DNA of 35,099 nucleotides, taken from Bacteroidales bacterium UBA3824 (lineage in GTDB: Bacteria; Bacteroidota; Bacteroidia; Bacteroidales; UBA3824). The position numbers and the translations under genes are program-made. The stretch is taken from positions 676 to 35,774 of the forward strand of contig DGIK01000075.1 of assembly GCA_002393195.1 (NCBI GenBank), read 5' to 3'. The notes under the pieces were generated by a model. That model saw only the letters and a list, made by a program, of their open reading frames with translations. It ran no database searches and had not been told where the DNA came from. Below, piece by piece: positions 16,698-24,584 of this stretch (the stretch's first letter is position 1; each line of letters opens with the position of its first letter).

Positions 16698-16991
16698 GAC
16701 TATCCATCCGAACTCGCTTGGCGGGTGAAGGTGGATGGAGCATAAGACATAAAACAGGCGTTACTAACGCTTTTGTTCTTGACTATCATAAATCTGGCAG
16801 TTTGTGAATAATAATCATAGAACAATGGCAACACGGTAATGCCCATCGGTATGTATAAAGTCGCAGACCGTCGTGGTCTGTTGCATATACATAATGCGTG
16901 GGCTATGGTGTTGCTCGTTCTTGATTATTGGGCAAGCCAGAGCCTTTGATAGTGGGACGAGCATCGGATTAGTTCCCACGTTTTTTGTTTT
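16697..16991 (+). ncRNA. Candidate structured non-coding RNA (172-nt rod plus two hairpins)
   Basis: Seen by pairing the sequence. First hairpin: 16703-16709/16733-16739 with inner 16712-16717/16721-16726. Second hairpin: 16758-16762/16766-16770. The rod then nests eight helices: 16782-16788/16947-16953, 16793-16798/16936-16941, 16810-16817/16922-16929, 16819-16823/16917-16921, 16828-16834/16908-16914, 16841-16845/16899-16903, 16850-16857/16886-16893 and 16864-16869/16875-16880 with a 5-nt loop. That is 52 Watson-Crick pairs in 172 nt. A promoter precedes it and a T-tract terminator follows. It lacks the tmRNA, RNase P, SRP and cobalamin-riboswitch motifs I know. A 6S-like rod, a leader for the lipoprotein gene, or a repeated genomic element remain possible. 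Confidence 0.65.
16952..16991 (+). terminator. Terminator of the structured RNA
   Basis: GTGGGA (16952-16957) pairs with TCCCAC (16974-16979) and is followed by G and six T. Its first two bases are shared with the outermost rod helix, so the two helices compete at that point. Confidence 0.6.
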
Positions 16992-16995
16992 ATAT

Positions 16996-17003
16996 TAGGT
17001 TTG
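16996..17003 (+). promoter_or_regulatory. Possible -7 element TAGGTTTG for the lipoprotein gene
   Basis: TAGGTTTG fits TAnnTTTG and lies 49 nt before the start at 17053, just after the terminator. No -33 match is seen, so readthrough from the upstream promoter is an alternative. Confidence 0.35.
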
Positions 17004-17052
17004 GCTATTCATTCACAAATAACGTAAGTTTAACTAAATTTCAATCGCAATT

Positions 17053-18588
17053 ATGAAAAAACGAAACCTATTTTGGCTATTGAGCCTGATGCTGGTGGTT
17101 GCATTGAGTTTCCCGGCGTGTGGCGACGACGAGGACGACCCAGTGACACCCGACCCGAACCCGTCCAATCAGACGGACACCACCAAGCAGAACAATTCCT
17201 CTGACACCACCAAGCAGAACAATTCCTCTGACACGACGAATCAGGGCAATTCGACTGATTCGACCAAACAGGATGTTGTGAAGATCAAGGTCAACAATTC
17301 TTCGGTTGATGATGAAGACGTGGCAACCATTACCGGTGACAACCTGTCCCAGGTCAAGGAAATCAAGTTTGGCGATGCCGTACTTGATTTCAAACTTGAA
17401 GGCACGACAATCACGTTTGCCGTCAGCACCCTTCCCTCCGGCGAGCAGACTGTCTTGTTGACATACGAGGACTCCACTGGCAACACCCAAACAGAGGAAG
17501 TCAAAATCACAGTGCCAGAATCAGTGGAAGAAGTGATTGATGCCGACAACGTCAAAGTCCAAGCAAACGGCGACGGCACAATCATTGTTCAGTGCGATGT
17601 TGCCACCAACGCAAAACTGAAAGTGTTCGAACTTCAAGATTCTGACGGCATTGTCGTCTATGATTTTCTCGGCAGCAACGAACAGGTGAAAGAGAAAATC
17701 AAATCCATAGACGGCAATGCCCGCGTGACCCAAAAAATGGTGTTCAACCTCACTGTCATCACGAGCCCGGCACTTCCTGTTGACAACTACACCCTCGTCA
17801 TCAAAACAAAAACAAAAAAGGTTGAAGAACGACTTGGCGAAGTTATTGAGTACAAGATTGGCGCGGCAAAATCAGAAATTGGAGTCTATCTCTCGATTGT
17901 GAACAATCATACGTTGACTTATGCACAGGCACGAGAGTTGTATGATGCCGCCGAAGTAATTGCAGTATCATCACCAGATGGCTATACTGTTGAAGGACTC
18001 AAACGTGCAACAGAAGCGAAGAATTCTGACATTGCTGCCTACGCTGGCAAGGTTACTTTGTTACAGGATGGCAATGTTGTTTCACAAGTTGGTGAAGGCG
18101 GCGTCATCATAACAAAATCCGGCGTTATCTGCAAAATCATCTCAATTGAGAATGATGCAAGTGGCGTGGCAAGCATTAAGATGGCAACCTACAAGTCCGT
18201 AGGCGGTCTTGTGGTTGACGTTTCAAGTGTTGCGTTTGATTATGCCCATAACATCAGTGACCTTGAAGGTACTTGGGTATGGGAAACTATCGAAAGTGAA
18301 GATTTTTGTTATGAGTGCGAAGTGTATATTAAAAAAGTGTCAGACACCGAATTTAACATCCTCAATTTTGTAGGCTTAGAAGATACTATAAGAGTAAGTG
18401 TATCAGGTACTTCGCTTTCATTTTCGGGGACAGTTGCTGATGGAAATTTGGTCATAACTAATGGTACTGGCACTATTGCAAATGGTTTTAAAACGATTAA
18501 CATCAGTTTTGAATACAATGCCGGTGATGGTCAAATGTCGGCTAGTGCGACGCTCTATAAGGGCAGTATGATTGCCAAGAAGAAGTAA
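17053..18588 (+). CDS. Surface lipoprotein with IPT/TIG domain
   Basis: The 511-aa protein has a lipoprotein signal ending FPAC with Cys23. The following GDDEDD fits the acidic export signal that sends Bacteroidetes lipoproteins to the cell surface. Residues about 42-73 form a low-complexity Thr/Ser/Asn linker (SDTTKQNNS repeats). Residues 75-153 look like an IPT/TIG immunoglobulin-like domain (VDDEDVATITGDNL...EIKFGD). The C-terminal part starts with LEGTWVWE at about 405, like the lipocalin-like domains of Bacteroidales lipoproteins. The function is unknown; adhesion or ligand binding is a guess. It is transcribed toward btuC and shares a bidirectional terminator with it. Confidence 0.8.
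   Translation: MKKRNLFWLLSLMLVVALSFPACGDDEDDPVTPDPNPSNQTDTTKQNNSSDTTKQNNSSDTTNQGNSTDSTKQDVVKIKVNNSSVDDEDVATITGDNLSQVKEIKFGDAVLDFKLEGTTITFAVSTLPSGEQTVLLTYEDSTGNTQTEEVKITVPESVEEVIDADNVKVQANGDGTIIVQCDVATNAKLKVFELQDSDGIVVYDFLGSNEQVKEKIKSIDGNARVTQKMVFNLTVITSPALPVDNYTLVIKTKTKKVEERLGEVIEYKIGAAKSEIGVYLSIVNNHTLTYAQARELYDAAEVIAVSSPDGYTVEGLKRATEAKNSDIAAYAGKVTLLQDGNVVSQVGEGGVIITKSGVICKIISIENDASGVASIKMATYKSVGGLVVDVSSVAFDYAHNISDLEGTWVWETIESEDFCYECEVYIKKVSDTEFNILNFVGLEDTIRVSVSGTSLSFSGTVADGNLVITNGTGTIANGFKTINISFEYNAGDGQMSASATLYKGSMIAKKK
17176..17271 (+). repeat. 27-bp in-frame tandem repeat
   Basis: Two identical 27-bp copies (17176-17202 and 17203-17229) are followed by a diverged third (17230-17256) and a partial fourth. 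They encode SDTTKQNNS-type 9-residue units in the linker and could expand or contract without changing frame. Confidence 0.85.
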
Positions 18589-18620
18589 ATGAATGAGCCT
18601 GTACTCAATATCTCAATAAT

Positions 18621-18660
18621 AAATCCACAGGAAACAACAAGTTTTTCTGTGGATTTTTAT
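18621..18660. terminator. Bidirectional terminator between lipoprotein gene and btuC
   Basis: AAATCCACAG (18621-18630) and CTGTGGATTT (18647-18656) form a perfect 10-bp stem. T's follow on the plus strand, and on the minus strand the stem ends in TTT followed by ATTATTG. It serves the two convergent genes. Confidence 0.75.
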
Positions 18661-18665
18661 TTGTC

Positions 18666-19643
18666 TCAAATTCTCCGCCCCCTCGTCGCCACGTAAATCA
18701 CCACCGGCGCACCAAATATCGGTGTGACGGCGTTCAAGGGCAATTGTCCAAGTGCGGGGAACCCGACGCAGATGATGTGGCAGCCGAGGGCGATGATTGC
18801 GCCCAAAAGTATCGTAACCGGGAAAAGGCGGCGGTGGTCGGAGGTCTTCAAAATCATCCTTGCAACGTGCGGCATCGCCAATCCGATGAACGCCACGGGG
18901 CCGCAATACGCCGTTACAATCGCCGTCAAAATTCCCGTTGTGAGCAACAGAAAAAGTCGGCTTTTCTTGATATCGACGCCAACCGATGCGGCGTAATTTT
19001 CGCCGAGGAGAAGGGCGTTAAGTTTTTTGGTCATTAATGTTCCTGACAATAATCCTGCACCGCAAACCATCAGAAATACAGGTATTTGCGAGAGTTGGAC
19101 GTTGGCAAAAGTACCCATTCCCCACACGGCAAAAGTCTTGACAGATTCGGCGGGCGACCAAAAATTGAGCAATTCAATCGCCGACGCGCCCATACTACTT
19201 ATCATTATGCCGATTATCAACAACATCGTGTTGCTCCTGACTGCCGCCGAGAGCGACATTATCAACGTCAATACCGCCAATGCCCCAATCATTGCGCCCG
19301 AGACTACCGCGCCCGCCGCCATCGTGCCGGTAATCATTGTTACCACCGCCGCGCCGACCGATGCGCCTGTCGAAATTCCCAAAATCGATGGTCCCGCCAA
19401 CGGATTGCCGAGCGTGGTCTGCAACATCAATCCTGCCGCCGAGAGTGCCGCGCCCGCCAAAATCGCCGTCAGACATTGCGGTATGCGGATGTCAAAGAGG
19501 ATTTTGGCGATGACGGGATTGGTGTCGGGGTTTTTTATCACCGTTAATAACTCCCTCAGTGGAATGTCCACAGAGCCATTTACGAGCGAAACGATAATCA
19601 ATGCCAACAATATGAAAATCAATATGATAGTTGTCTTTTGCAT
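18666..19643 (-). CDS. btuC: Cobalamin ABC transporter permease, BtuC/FecCD family
   Basis: The 325-aa product is very hydrophobic with about ten membrane segments. It has the FecCD hallmarks RIPQCLTAILAGAALSAAG, TLGNPLAGPSILGISTGA and CGPVAFIGLAMPHVAR, the last being the ATPase-contact region. It would move B12 across the inner membrane. The start overlaps the btuF stop by one base (TAATG), so the two are translationally coupled. The family also includes iron-siderophore permeases; the cobalamin assignment comes from the riboswitch-led operon. No ATPase gene follows: the operon ends here at a terminator, so BtuD must be encoded elsewhere. Confidence 0.87.
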   Translation of the reverse strand: MQKTTIILIFILLALIIVSLVNGSVDIPLRELLTVIKNPDTNPVIAKILFDIRIPQCLTAILAGAALSAAGLMLQTTLGNPLAGPSILGISTGASVGAAVVTMITGTMAAGAVVSGAMIGALAVLTLIMSLSAAVRSNTMLLIIGIMISSMGASAIELLNFWSPAESVKTFAVWGMGTFANVQLSQIPVFLMVCGAGLLSGTLMTKKLNALLLGENYAASVGVDIKKSRLFLLLTTGILTAIVTAYCGPVAFIGLAMPHVARMILKTSDHRRLFPVTILLGAIIALGCHIICVGFPALGQLPLNAVTPIFGAPVVIYVATRGRRI

Positions 19644-20779
19644 TATTGTAAACGTTGGAAAAATTGTGGCTTGTAATCCTTAACCCATTGAGGATTAGAG
19701 ATGTAGGCGAGTTCGCGCAGGAGAATGTCGGGGCGGAAGGGTGTAACGTCATAATAAGGCGTCGCCCAAGTGTTGCAGGCGTAGATTGTGCGCTCTTTGA
19801 ATGCCTTAAAATCCTTGTAATTGGGATTTTCGGCGGCTAAGAGGTCAAGGGTAAGCGTTTGATTTTCACCGTAATACTTAAAAATCCAAATATCAGCGTC
19901 GTGCGCTTTGGCATATACTTGTTCAAATGTCAATGGCACGGAAACGCGCCCATTGTCGGCGGTCAAATCGTCAAAAATATAAAAAAATCCCGCGTCCTTG
20001 TAAAAAACGCCCGATGTGGAGCGACCCGTTGGCACGTACCAAGTCTGTTGATACATTTTTTCAGTGAGCAAAGTAGGTCGGTATGATGACAACGAAACCT
20101 GCAAAAATACTTCTTCGTAGTTGCGCTTCACCACCTCAAAAATGCTGTCTGCCTCGCGCTCCCTGCCCGTCAGGATTCCGTAAAATTTAATCCATTCAGC
20201 CTGTCCGAGCGGCGTATTTTCCATATAATCAACGCAATCCACCACGGGAATCCCTGTCGCGCCATAGAACCCCGTGGTCTGCATACCGTCGTATGGCGAC
20301 ATCAAAACCGCGTCGGGCGCAAGTGTCAAAATTTTTTCGCGGTCGGGGTTGGCTGTGTAGCCGCAATCTTTTATTTTTTCTTTTTTAATTAATAATTGCA
20401 ACGTGCTGTCAATCACGTATTTTGCATCACAAACGCCGCCAATTTCGTCTGTTGCGCCGAGAGTTTTAAAAAGTCCCGCGTGGAGCGATGTGCAGATAAG
20501 CGCATTGTGGAGCGGCACTCGGATAATTGTGCCTTCGGGTGCATTTTTCGGTGCATCTAAATTGCTGTCAATCAAAATATAACGTCGCGAAATTTTCGCA
20601 GTATCGGCAGGATTGCGCACCTCGGCGATGCGGTAGCCGTCGGCATCGTCGTAAATGCGGAGTAGGGTGGAGTGCCGCAACTCCAACATTGTCGCGGAGG
20701 AAATATCGCTTTTTATGAATTGACGGCAACTAATTGATACACAAATAATTGCCGCAAAGAAAATGATTTTTTTTAGCAT
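19643..20779 (-). CDS. btuF: Cobalamin-binding lipoprotein of ABC transporter, BtuF-like
   Basis: The 378-aa protein has a lipoprotein signal with Cys18 (VSISC). It shows the class III periplasmic binding protein outline: a first lobe with IIRVPLHNALICTSLHAGLFKTLGA, then KILTLAPDAVLMSPYDGM and GIPVVDCVDYMENTPLGQAEWIKFYGILTGRE, and a second lobe. Because it lacks +2 acidic residues (C-RQF), it is probably kept in the periplasm. It sits between btuG and btuC in the riboswitch-controlled operon. Members also bind siderophores; context favours B12. An AT-rich 19-bp inverted repeat separates it from btuG. Confidence 0.83.
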   Translation of the reverse strand: MLKKIIFFAAIICVSISCRQFIKSDISSATMLELRHSTLLRIYDDADGYRIAEVRNPADTAKISRRYILIDSNLDAPKNAPEGTIIRVPLHNALICTSLHAGLFKTLGATDEIGGVCDAKYVIDSTLQLLIKKEKIKDCGYTANPDREKILTLAPDAVLMSPYDGMQTTGFYGATGIPVVDCVDYMENTPLGQAEWIKFYGILTGREREADSIFEVVKRNYEEVFLQVSLSSYRPTLLTEKMYQQTWYVPTGRSTSGVFYKDAGFFYIFDDLTADNGRVSVPLTFEQVYAKAHDADIWIFKYYGENQTLTLDLLAAENPNYKDFKAFKERTIYACNTWATPYYDVTPFRPDILLRELAYISNPQWVKDYKPQFFQRLQ

Positions 20780-20794
20780 ACGTTTTATAATAAA

Positions 20795-20852
20795 AAATTT
20801 AAGCGAATTTAAAAAATAATTCGTTTCAATTCATTTAAATTCGCTTAAATTT
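20795..20852. repeat. Perfect 19-bp inverted repeat between btuG and btuF
   Basis: AAATTTAAGCGAATTTAAA (20795-20813) and its exact reverse complement (20834-20852) flank a 20-nt loop. No U-tract follows. It could end part of the transcripts or set btuG/btuF expression ratios, since a surface receptor may be needed in more copies than the inner-membrane parts. Confidence 0.65.
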
Positions 20853-20878
20853 ATGTTTAAAAAAAGTCTGCGCTCCAA

Positions 20879-21997
20879 TTAGAAAATCACCGCCTTGCTT
20901 GGGTTGATGCTACTTGTCTCAAATTTTTCCAACAACTTGCCGTCCTTGTCGAAACGGTAAATTGTGCCGTTGGTTTTGTAGTCGGTGGTGCCGATGTAGA
21001 GGTCGTGTGATGTGTAGTCGATGTCAAAGAGATACACCGTAGCGGTGGCGAGTTCGGGAGCGGCGGAGAGGTCGAGGATGGTCTTGTCCTTGCCGGTTGT
21101 TACGTCGCGCACGAAGAATGAAGTGTTGGTGGTCGCGTTCCAATTTTCGTCATAGACTGTGGCGACGTTGGCGCAGAAGAGGAGGCCTTCGTAACTTGCC
21201 GGAGCGAGTTTGGTAGCCGCACCGGTGGGGGTCAGCGTACCTTTGTTGATGTCGAGGTTGAGCATTTCCACGGAGTACGACGGTGTGTAGTAGGTGATGT
21301 AAACGCTGTCCTTGACTACCGCAACATTTTGATAATTGCCGTAAACATCTGATGTGATGTGTTTTGCGAGGGTGAATGTGCCGAGGTCAACGATGGAAAT
21401 CCTGTTGTCGGGCACCGACATTCCATCCGCACCCGTTTGCTGCGAGTTGCAGACTATGAGGTAGTTGCCCTTTACGGCGATGCCTTCGGGATTGTTGCCG
21501 ACCTCCACAAATGCAACCGGCGCGGCGATTGACGTGGTGTCAAACTTTGCAACCTTGCCGCCGTAGGTGGAGACATAGATGTATTTGTCATCAAAAGCGA
21601 GGCGGCGCGGCTGACCTTCGTCTGCCTTGAATTGATATTTTTCTATCACTTTGCCTTGCAGGTCCAATTTCGCCAAATAGTTGCTGCCCCACACCGAAAG
21701 GTAGAGCCTGCCGCCGTAGGCGATGAGGTCTTGACCCGTGTCGCCAATCTTCTCGCCGTTTACTGCGGAGAATACATCCTTCTCCAAAACTGGCGGTTCG
21801 GCATAAGGGTGGTAGATGTCGAGAGTGGAATTGTTGGCTTCCCAAATGCCTTCATTGAGGATGAAAACCGTATTTTCCAACGGTTCGATAACGGGTTCCG
21901 GCTTGTCTTCTTCGTCGTCGCCGCACGATGTGAAGGCGATTGCGGTGCTCAGCGTCAACGCGCCGAGCGTGAGAAATTTGTAGAATTTGTTTGTCAT
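20879..21997 (-). CDS. btuG: Surface B12-binding beta-propeller lipoprotein, BtuG-like
   Basis: The 372-aa protein has a lipoprotein signal with Cys25 followed by GDDEED, the acidic surface-export signal. The rest reads as repeated beta-propeller blades with YVSTYGGKVAKFDT, GNNPEGIAVKGNYLIVCN, and similar YncE/DUF5074-type strands. In gut Bacteroides, BtuG is a surface propeller that captures B12 with very high affinity and hands it to BtuB. Here the gene lies 13 bp downstream of the BtuB-type receptor gene under a cobalamin riboswitch, which matches that pairing. No B12-contact residues can be checked by eye. Confidence 0.8.
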   Translation of the reverse strand: MTNKFYKFLTLGALTLSTAIAFTSCGDDEEDKPEPVIEPLENTVFILNEGIWEANNSTLDIYHPYAEPPVLEKDVFSAVNGEKIGDTGQDLIAYGGRLYLSVWGSNYLAKLDLQGKVIEKYQFKADEGQPRRLAFDDKYIYVSTYGGKVAKFDTTSIAAPVAFVEVGNNPEGIAVKGNYLIVCNSQQTGADGMSVPDNRISIVDLGTFTLAKHITSDVYGNYQNVAVVKDSVYITYYTPSYSVEMLNLDINKGTLTPTGAATKLAPASYEGLLFCANVATVYDENWNATTNTSFFVRDVTTGKDKTILDLSAAPELATATVYLFDIDYTSHDLYIGTTDYKTNGTIYRFDKDGKLLEKFETSSINPSKAVIF

Positions 21998-22010
21998 TTT
22001 TTTGTTGTTT

Positions 22011-23966
22011 TTATAATGTTAAACTTAAATTCAGTTGAAATTGTCGTCCGGGCATAGGATAATATTTTATCACATCGTACTGACAATTTGTAAAATTGAT
22101 GCACGAAAATTTCAGCGAAAAATCAACGTCTTTTATGTTGAAATTCCTTGAAATTGAGGCTGAAAATTCGGCGTAATTTTCGATTTCGTTGTCGGGGATG
22201 TTGTATTCCAAAAAGTAACGTTTGCCCGACAAAATCGCCGTTACATTTGCCGCCCAATCATTGTATTTGATTGCCACAGACCCACTGCCCGAATGAAGCG
22301 GCGTGTATGGAATTTGCGATTTGTAAAGTTTTGATTTGTTGTCGGTTACGTCTTGCGCTTTTTGATATGAATATCGTGCCGAAAGGTCAATCAAAACGTC
22401 AGAAATTGCCACTTTTTTGTCCGTCGCGAGGTCAACGCCCGTGATTGTTACCTTGCCGTAATTTGCCATTTTCCAAATGTAAAGGGTCGGGATTGCAACG
22501 ATTTTGTTTTTTACATTGTTGTGATAACAATTGACCGACGCGCCCCACTTTTTGCCCGAATACGACAGCCCAAAATCCATTTCACGCGCATCTTCGGGTT
22601 GCAGTCCCGTAGTGCCTAACGTGGTGTAATACAATTCGTTGAAGGTGGGGACGCGGTAAGTGTTTTTTAGCATCAGGGTTGCAGTAATTTTTTTATTTAT
22701 TTTTACAACAACACTTGCAAACGGCGACCATCTGTCCAAATCCTGAAAATGCGACCCATTTTCGGTATGTTCTCTTAGATGCGTGAAAACTTCGCCAATA
22801 GTTGCCGTAAATAATTTCTTATAATTATAACGCAAATTCGCCGCCGCCTGAATCGTGTTTCTCGTTGGCTGTCTGTCGGTTATGTTGCTTATTAAGGTAT
22901 TAATATTTTCGTCAATTGCCACCGAAAATGTAAGCGGCTCGCAGATTTGCCAAAGATTAATCCACGATAAGAACAATTCGTTTTGCGTGGATTTTTGCAC
23001 CAATTTCCCGTCGGAATACATCACGTTGATGTCAGAATATCGGCTGAAAGAATAATTGTATTTTGCAATTATTTTTGTAGTTAAATTGCTGAAAATCAGA
23101 TATTTATAATTATATTGTACAAAGAAATTTTCGTCTTTCAAACGTTCTTCGGCGCGAGGGTTGTAGAGTATGATACTGCCCGGAAGCCCGCGCTCCGAGA
23201 GGTAGCCGTAGATTTTCAAGTCTAATGATTTGCGCACCGTGTCGTTGTAATGTAACGCGAGTTCCAATTTGCCGGAGCGGATGTCGGTGTTTCGGCGTTT
23301 TTCGGTGGTGATGGTTTTGTAATTTGTCAATGTGAAATTGTACATCCCATCGCTGCGCATATATTCGCCTTCTGCCTTGATTGTCAGTCGGTTTGGTAGT
23401 TTTTGAGTATAATTACAATTTGCAAAAAAATACCCGAAAGATCCTGTCCGCAATGTGATTTTCAGGCGGTGGTTGCCGTCAAAATTTTCCTGAAAAGAAT
23501 TGATGCTCAGCACCGCGCCCGACGCAAAAAGTTTGGCGGGTTTTAGCATATTATCATCCTGACCCACAGATAGTTTGAGTTCGGAAATAGAATTGACATC
23601 AAACCTCGAAATATCAATCTGTCCCGCCTGAGTGTTTGAGACCGGCACGCCGTCGTATTCCACGGCTGTATGCGATGCGCCGAGCGACCGCACCGACACT
23701 GTTTTAAGACCGCCAATGCCGCCGTAATCCTTGATTGTCAATCCATTGAAAAGCCTCAACGCTCCCGCCACGTCAATCGTTGGAAGGAGCGCGAGACGCT
23801 CGCCCCTCAGCAATTGTACGGCGGAAGTATTGTTTCTTTCTACGGGCGCAACAATATCTATCCTGTCAATCTCGCGGTGTATGGTGGTGTCGTTCTGAGC
23901 GTTAACGTCAAGACAACAACCAACCAGCCATGCCGCAAGAAGGCAGTATGGCAGTTTAGTGGTCAT
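22011..23966 (-). CDS. btuB: TonB-dependent outer-membrane cobalamin receptor, BtuB-like
   Basis: I set the start at 23966 (MTTKLPYCLLAAWLVGCC) because it begins a signal peptide ending DVNAQ; the longer frame to 24062 lies within the riboswitch. The 651-aa product has a plug with LLRGERLALLPTIDVAGAL, GGIGGLKTVSVRSLGASHTAV and YDGVPVSN, then a beta-barrel that ends in aromatic FQLNLSLTL. IDIVAP at about 38-43 may be the TonB box. At 651 aa it is short, as for BtuB rather than SusC. The riboswitch directly upstream gives the B12 assignment. It heads the btuB-btuG-btuF-btuC operon. Confidence 0.9.
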   Translation of the reverse strand: MTTKLPYCLLAAWLVGCCLDVNAQNDTTIHREIDRIDIVAPVERNNTSAVQLLRGERLALLPTIDVAGALRLFNGLTIKDYGGIGGLKTVSVRSLGASHTAVEYDGVPVSNTQAGQIDISRFDVNSISELKLSVGQDDNMLKPAKLFASGAVLSINSFQENFDGNHRLKITLRTGSFGYFFANCNYTQKLPNRLTIKAEGEYMRSDGMYNFTLTNYKTITTEKRRNTDIRSGKLELALHYNDTVRKSLDLKIYGYLSERGLPGSIILYNPRAEERLKDENFFVQYNYKYLIFSNLTTKIIAKYNYSFSRYSDINVMYSDGKLVQKSTQNELFLSWINLWQICEPLTFSVAIDENINTLISNITDRQPTRNTIQAAANLRYNYKKLFTATIGEVFTHLREHTENGSHFQDLDRWSPFASVVVKINKKITATLMLKNTYRVPTFNELYYTTLGTTGLQPEDAREMDFGLSYSGKKWGASVNCYHNNVKNKIVAIPTLYIWKMANYGKVTITGVDLATDKKVAISDVLIDLSARYSYQKAQDVTDNKSKLYKSQIPYTPLHSGSGSVAIKYNDWAANVTAILSGKRYFLEYNIPDNEIENYAEFSASISRNFNIKDVDFSLKFSCINFTNCQYDVIKYYPMPGRQFQLNLSLTL

Positions 23967-23984
23967 AAATAATTTCTTAAAAAC

Positions 23985-24206
23985 ATGTCGGACACCTCCG
24001 CCCTCCTCGGGGCTGTATGTCCCAATTGGTTTTGCAGGTCTTCCGACTCGCCCGCCGTCCACGCCTTCCCAAACGTTGCAGGTTCAGTGGCGAAAGAATG
24101 TGGACGGCTTTTTTGAAAGGGCACACGGCTGCGGGACAGTCAGGGATTCTTACCCGATTCCCTTTTAATGCCGTCGGCGAGGCATCGCCACGGCAACAAA
24201 ACCGGG
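23985..24206 (-). promoter_or_regulatory. Cobalamin riboswitch (AdoCbl/B12 element)
   Basis: On the minus strand the order is canonical: AAAAGGGAATCGGGTAAGAA, TCCCTGACTGTCCCGCAGCC, GCCACTG, GGGAAGGC, then the B12 box GAGTCGGAAGACCTGC at 24034-24050. A following hairpin GGGACA...TGTCC holds GGAGG-like purines, so B12 could hide the ribosome site of btuB by a kissing loop. It should repress the btu operon when cobalamin is plentiful. Confidence 0.95.
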
Positions 24207-24209
24207 TGC

Positions 24210-24217
24210 AAAGGTAA
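24210..24217 (-). promoter_or_regulatory. -7 element TACCTTTG of the btu operon
   Basis: On the minus strand TTACCTTTGCACC lies immediately upstream of the riboswitch, so transcription should start near 24203. Confidence 0.6.
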
Positions 24218-24270
24218 GAAAAAAACGCTTTTGTTACATAATAGAATATATTATTTTTATGTAAACCCAC

Positions 24271-24380
24271 CGCCAAATCTTAAAGTAAAATTGCGCCAAA
24301 TCTTAAAGTAAAACTGCGCCAAATCTTAAAGTAAAATTGCGCCAAATCTTAAAATAAATTTGCGCCAAATCATAAAAATG
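24271..24380 (+). repeat. 23-bp tandem array, 4.8 copies
   Basis: CGCCAAATCTTAAAGTAAAATTG starts at 24271, 24294, 24317 and 24340, with a degenerate fifth copy from 24363. Copies differ by one to four bases; there are no spacers, so it is not a CRISPR. It resembles an iteron or operator array and marks the left side of the AT-rich island. Confidence 0.85.
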
Positions 24381-24390
24381 TTTATATTTG
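24359..24390 (+). promoter_or_regulatory. Promoter TTTG-N20-TATATTTG
   Basis: TTTG at 24359-24362 lies in the last full repeat and TATATTTG at 24383-24390 follows. It reads into the decayed ORF and the exonuclease gene. Confidence 0.6.
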
Positions 24391-24420
24391 CAAAAGTAAA
24401 ATTTGAGGGGAGCTGTCCCT

Positions 24421-24583
24421 GAGAATTTTGTTGGCGATAAACGATGGCTACATTGACGGCTGTTTTTGCGACTTATATAATGGCTTGTCCAACAGCACAG
24501 AACGTTATCTCTGTGTCAATTCCGATGTTGATTTCGTCAACATTGGGAAGTCGGTAGGGTATGCGATGACCATAATAATGTGA
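24421..24583 (+). pseudogene. Decayed coding fragment A (unknown family)
   Basis: From 24443 an open frame reads DGYIDGCFCDLYNGLSNSTE and runs to TGA 24581, ending next to the exonuclease start. One base out of frame before it, GAGAATTTTGTTGGCGATAAA reads ENFVGDK. Both parts align to fragment B at 25149-25302 (EHFVSEN, IDGSS, LPNGLADSTE, CVN). The likeness is at protein level, so I take both as remnants of a gene family I cannot name. A has no good start codon. Confidence 0.5.
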
Positions 24584-24584
24584 A

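Noticed and set aside
16697..16991. tmRNA, RNase P RNA, SRP RNA or cobalamin riboswitch
   Set aside because: No tag ORF with tRNA-like ends, no RNase P core, no SRP tetraloop domain and no B12 box; 6S RNA was considered, but no clear central open bubble is seen, so I left it unnamed.
23967..24062. N-terminal extension of BtuB
   Set aside because: This in-frame stretch lies inside the riboswitch, and a signal peptide begins at 23966.
24271..24380. CRISPR array
   Set aside because: The 23-bp units abut without spacers, and no cas gene is near.
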